Source: Mycolicibacterium gadium (GTDB lineage Bacteria > Actinomycetota > Actinomycetes > Mycobacteriales > Mycobacteriaceae). From it: 64,000 nt of DNA. Below are positions 62,508-64,000 of this stretch, in pieces. Position 1 is the first letter of the stretch; each line of letters opens with the position of its first letter. The stretch covers positions 5,518,001 through 5,582,000 of the forward strand of contig NZ_AP022608.1 in assembly GCF_010728925.1 (NCBI RefSeq). Direction: 5' to 3'. Made by a program: the position numbers and the translations under genes. The notes beneath the pieces were generated by a model. The model did no database searches. It was given only the letters and a program-made list of their open reading frames with translations, and had not been told where the DNA came from.

Positions 62508-63047
62508 ATGGTTGACCTGAGCACCACTGCGGCGCTTTCCCGAGAAATCCTTGCGGCGGAGGAAGGCGGTGGGCAGCAGAACTTCCTGCTGCCCAACGGC
62601 ACCTTCTTCTTCACGCTGCTCATCTTCCTGATAGTTCTCGGTGTCATCGCCAAATGGGTTGTGCCACCGATCAGCAAAGTGCTTCGCGAGCGCGAAGTCA
62701 TGATCGAGAAGACGGCCGAGGACAACAAGCGCGCAGCCCAGCTTCGCGCCGCCGCGGACGCGGATTACCGGAACGTTATGGGCGAGGCCCGGCGCGGGGC
62801 GACCAGCGTCCGGGACGAGGCCCGTGCCGAGGGGCGCAAGATCGTCGAGGATGCGCGGGCGAAGGCCAATGCAGAAGTGTCAAAGGTGCTGCAGCAGGCC
62901 AACGAGGAATTGACCCAGCAGTCCCTGGCGGTGTCGGGTGAGCTCCAGTCGTCGGTGGATTCGTTGGCGGCGAATCTGGCTAGCCGGGTACTCGGGGTCG
63001 ACGTGACGACTCGTACGGTTCCGGTCTCAACGGGACAGGGACGGTAG
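62508..63047 (+). CDS. atpF: F1Fo ATP synthase subunit b
   Basis: The product has 179 residues: a short start, one membrane helix ([21 protein letters not shown], about 28-48), then a long charged helix ([21 protein letters not shown] onward) that forms the peripheral stalk with the b-delta protein encoded next. ATG 62508 follows aaagcag. It ends four bases before the next ATG. Confidence 0.95.
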   Translation: MVDLSTTAALSREILAAEEGGGQQNFLLPNGTFFFTLLIFLIVLGVIAKWVVPPISKVLREREVMIEKTAEDNKRAAQLRAAADADYRNVMGEARRGATSVRDEARAEGRKIVEDARAKANAEVSKVLQQANEELTQQSLAVSGELQSSVDSLAANLASRVLGVDVTTRTVPVSTGQGR

Positions 63048-63051
63048 CGAA

Positions 63052-64000
63052 ATGTCGACCTTCGTCGGACAGCTCATCGGCTTCGCGGTCATAGTCTTCC
63101 TGCTCGTGAAGTATGTTGTGCCGCCAGTCCGCTCCATGATGAAGAACCAGCAGGAGACCGTCCGCACCCAGCTCGAGGAGCACTCCGAGGCGGAGAAGAA
63201 GGTCGCGGACGCCGACACCGAACACGCCAGGGCGCTGGAGGAGGCCAAGGCCGAGGCGGCGAAGGTGATCGATGAGGCGCGCCACGATGCTGAGAAGATC
63301 GCCGAACAGCTTCGCGCACAGGCAGACGTCGAGCTTGAGCGCATCAAGGTGCAAGGTGGCCAACAGGTTCAACTGCTGCGCCAGCAGCTCATCCGTGAGC
63401 TGCGGCAAACCCTCGGCGCCGAGTCCGTTCGTCGAGCAAGCGATCTAGTCGCCGACTTCGTCTCCGATCCATCGGAGCAGGCGGCGACAGTGGACCGTTT
63501 CCTGACCGAGCTCGACGAGATGGCCTCCTCGAGTGCCGGATTCGGTAATGTCACGACGGCCAAGCTCCGCCCCGCCAGTCGCGATGCGGTGCGCAACGTC
63601 GTCGAGCGGTTCAACGGGATAGCGTCTGATCTCGAGCCCGACGCGTTAACCGGCCTAGCAAAGGATCTGGCGTCGGTGACCAAGCTCTTACGTACCGAGC
63701 CTGTGTTAGCCAGGCATGTGGCAGATCCTTCCAGCGACTCCGACGCCAAGGTCCAGCTGACCGAGCGACTGCTATCCGGCAAGGTCTCTGATACCGCGCT
63801 CGACATTGTCAAAACCGCTGTGTCGCAGCGTTGGTCCTCCACAGGCGACTTGCTTTACGGAGTGCAGCACATCGCCAGGCTGGCGCTGTTGATGCGCGCG
63901 GAACGCGAAGGTCAGATCGAGGACGTGGAGGACCAGCTGTTCAGGTTCAGTCGCATCCTCGACTCTGAGCCCCAATTGATCACGCTGCTGAGTGATTTCA
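63052..64000 (+). CDS. atpH: F1Fo ATP synthase b-delta fusion subunit (3' end outside window)
   Basis: The frame is open from ATG 63052 to the window edge; 316 codons are seen. The N-terminus has one membrane helix ([19 protein letters not shown]), then a long charged coiled coil ([19 protein letters not shown] to about 115), and the delta-subunit domain from about 165 on ([23 protein letters not shown]). The fusion of b' and delta is typical of mycobacteria and links the stator to F1. The full protein is about 445 residues in M. tuberculosis, so roughly 130 residues are missing here. Confidence 0.95.
   Translation, partial: MSTFVGQLIGFAVIVFLLVKYVVPPVRSMMKNQQETVRTQLEEHSEAEKKVADADTEHARALEEAKAEAAKVIDEARHDAEKIAEQLRAQADVELERIKVQGGQQVQLLRQQLIRELRQTLGAESVRRASDLVADFVSDPSEQAATVDRFLTELDEMASSSAGFGNVTTAKLRPASRDAVRNVVERFNGIASDLEPDALTGLAKDLASVTKLLRTEPVLARHVADPSSDSDAKVQLTERLLSGKVSDTALDIVKTAVSQRWSSTGDLLYGVQHIARLALLMRAEREGQIEDVEDQLFRFSRILDSEPQLITLLSDF

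Overview
The window reads as chromosome of a mycobacterium, most likely a rapid grower (Mycolicibacterium). Coding GC is high, GTG starts and leaderless promoters are common, and the backbone follows the gene order of Mycobacterium tuberculosis from Rv1278 to the start of the atp operon: SbcC-like ATPase, GMC oxidoreductase, oppADCB, carbonic anhydrase, cysD-cysNC, Rrf2 regulator, argS, lysA, hom, thrC, thrB, rho, rpmE, prfA, prmC, Sua5-like, wecA, atpI-atpB-atpE-atpF-atpH. Homologue statements come from recall of these families, not from a search.

Layout. 1-11.0 kb: 3' end of an SbcC-like ATPase, GMC oxidoreductase, DUF1622 membrane protein, S33 hydrolase, a tnpB element with a collapsed tnpA, and the Opp peptide importer on the minus strand. 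11.1-20.0 kb: two small exported paralogues, a DUF5666-like anchored protein, a TcrX/TcrY-like two-component system, then GT39, GT2-GtrA and GT39 enzymes, closed by a strong terminator; this looks like a regulated envelope glycosylation locus. 20.0-25.1 kb: carbonic anhydrase, a hotdog thioesterase and the sulfate assimilation operon cysD-cysNC-cysQ followed by an Rrf2 regulator. 25.1-45.5 kb: accessory block between the Rrf2 gene and argS. It holds a TetR/hydrolase pair with twin operators, VOC, GNAT, nitronate monooxygenase, amine oxidase and LLM enzymes, a five-gene catabolic operon (NTF2, sulfotransferase, DUF1214, two SDRs), a lipoprotein with an LpqH-like domain, a GIY-YIG protein, a secreted GH16 enzyme, gene-poor DNA with very small ORFs, and tRNA-Arg(CCG) with a decayed copy of its 3' half nearby. 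45.6-64 kb: conserved housekeeping genes, interrupted by a TetR gene and an IS30-family element between rho and rpmE.

How the genes work together. cysD/cysNC/cysQ activate sulfate and clear PAP; the sulfotransferase at 36.2-37.4 kb would use PAPS. lysA, hom, thrC and thrB belong to the aspartate-family pathway. rpmE, prfA, prmC and the Sua5-like gene serve translation (L31, RF1, RF1 methylation, t6A). wecA starts the arabinogalactan linker. The atp genes encode F1Fo ATP synthase; its c subunit carries Met at position 63, a change associated with natural bedaquiline tolerance in a few mycobacteria.

Limits: starts were chosen from Shine-Dalgarno spacing, -10 spacing and family length. The first and last genes are cut by the window edges. 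Small hypothetical ORFs and IS ends are the least certain calls.
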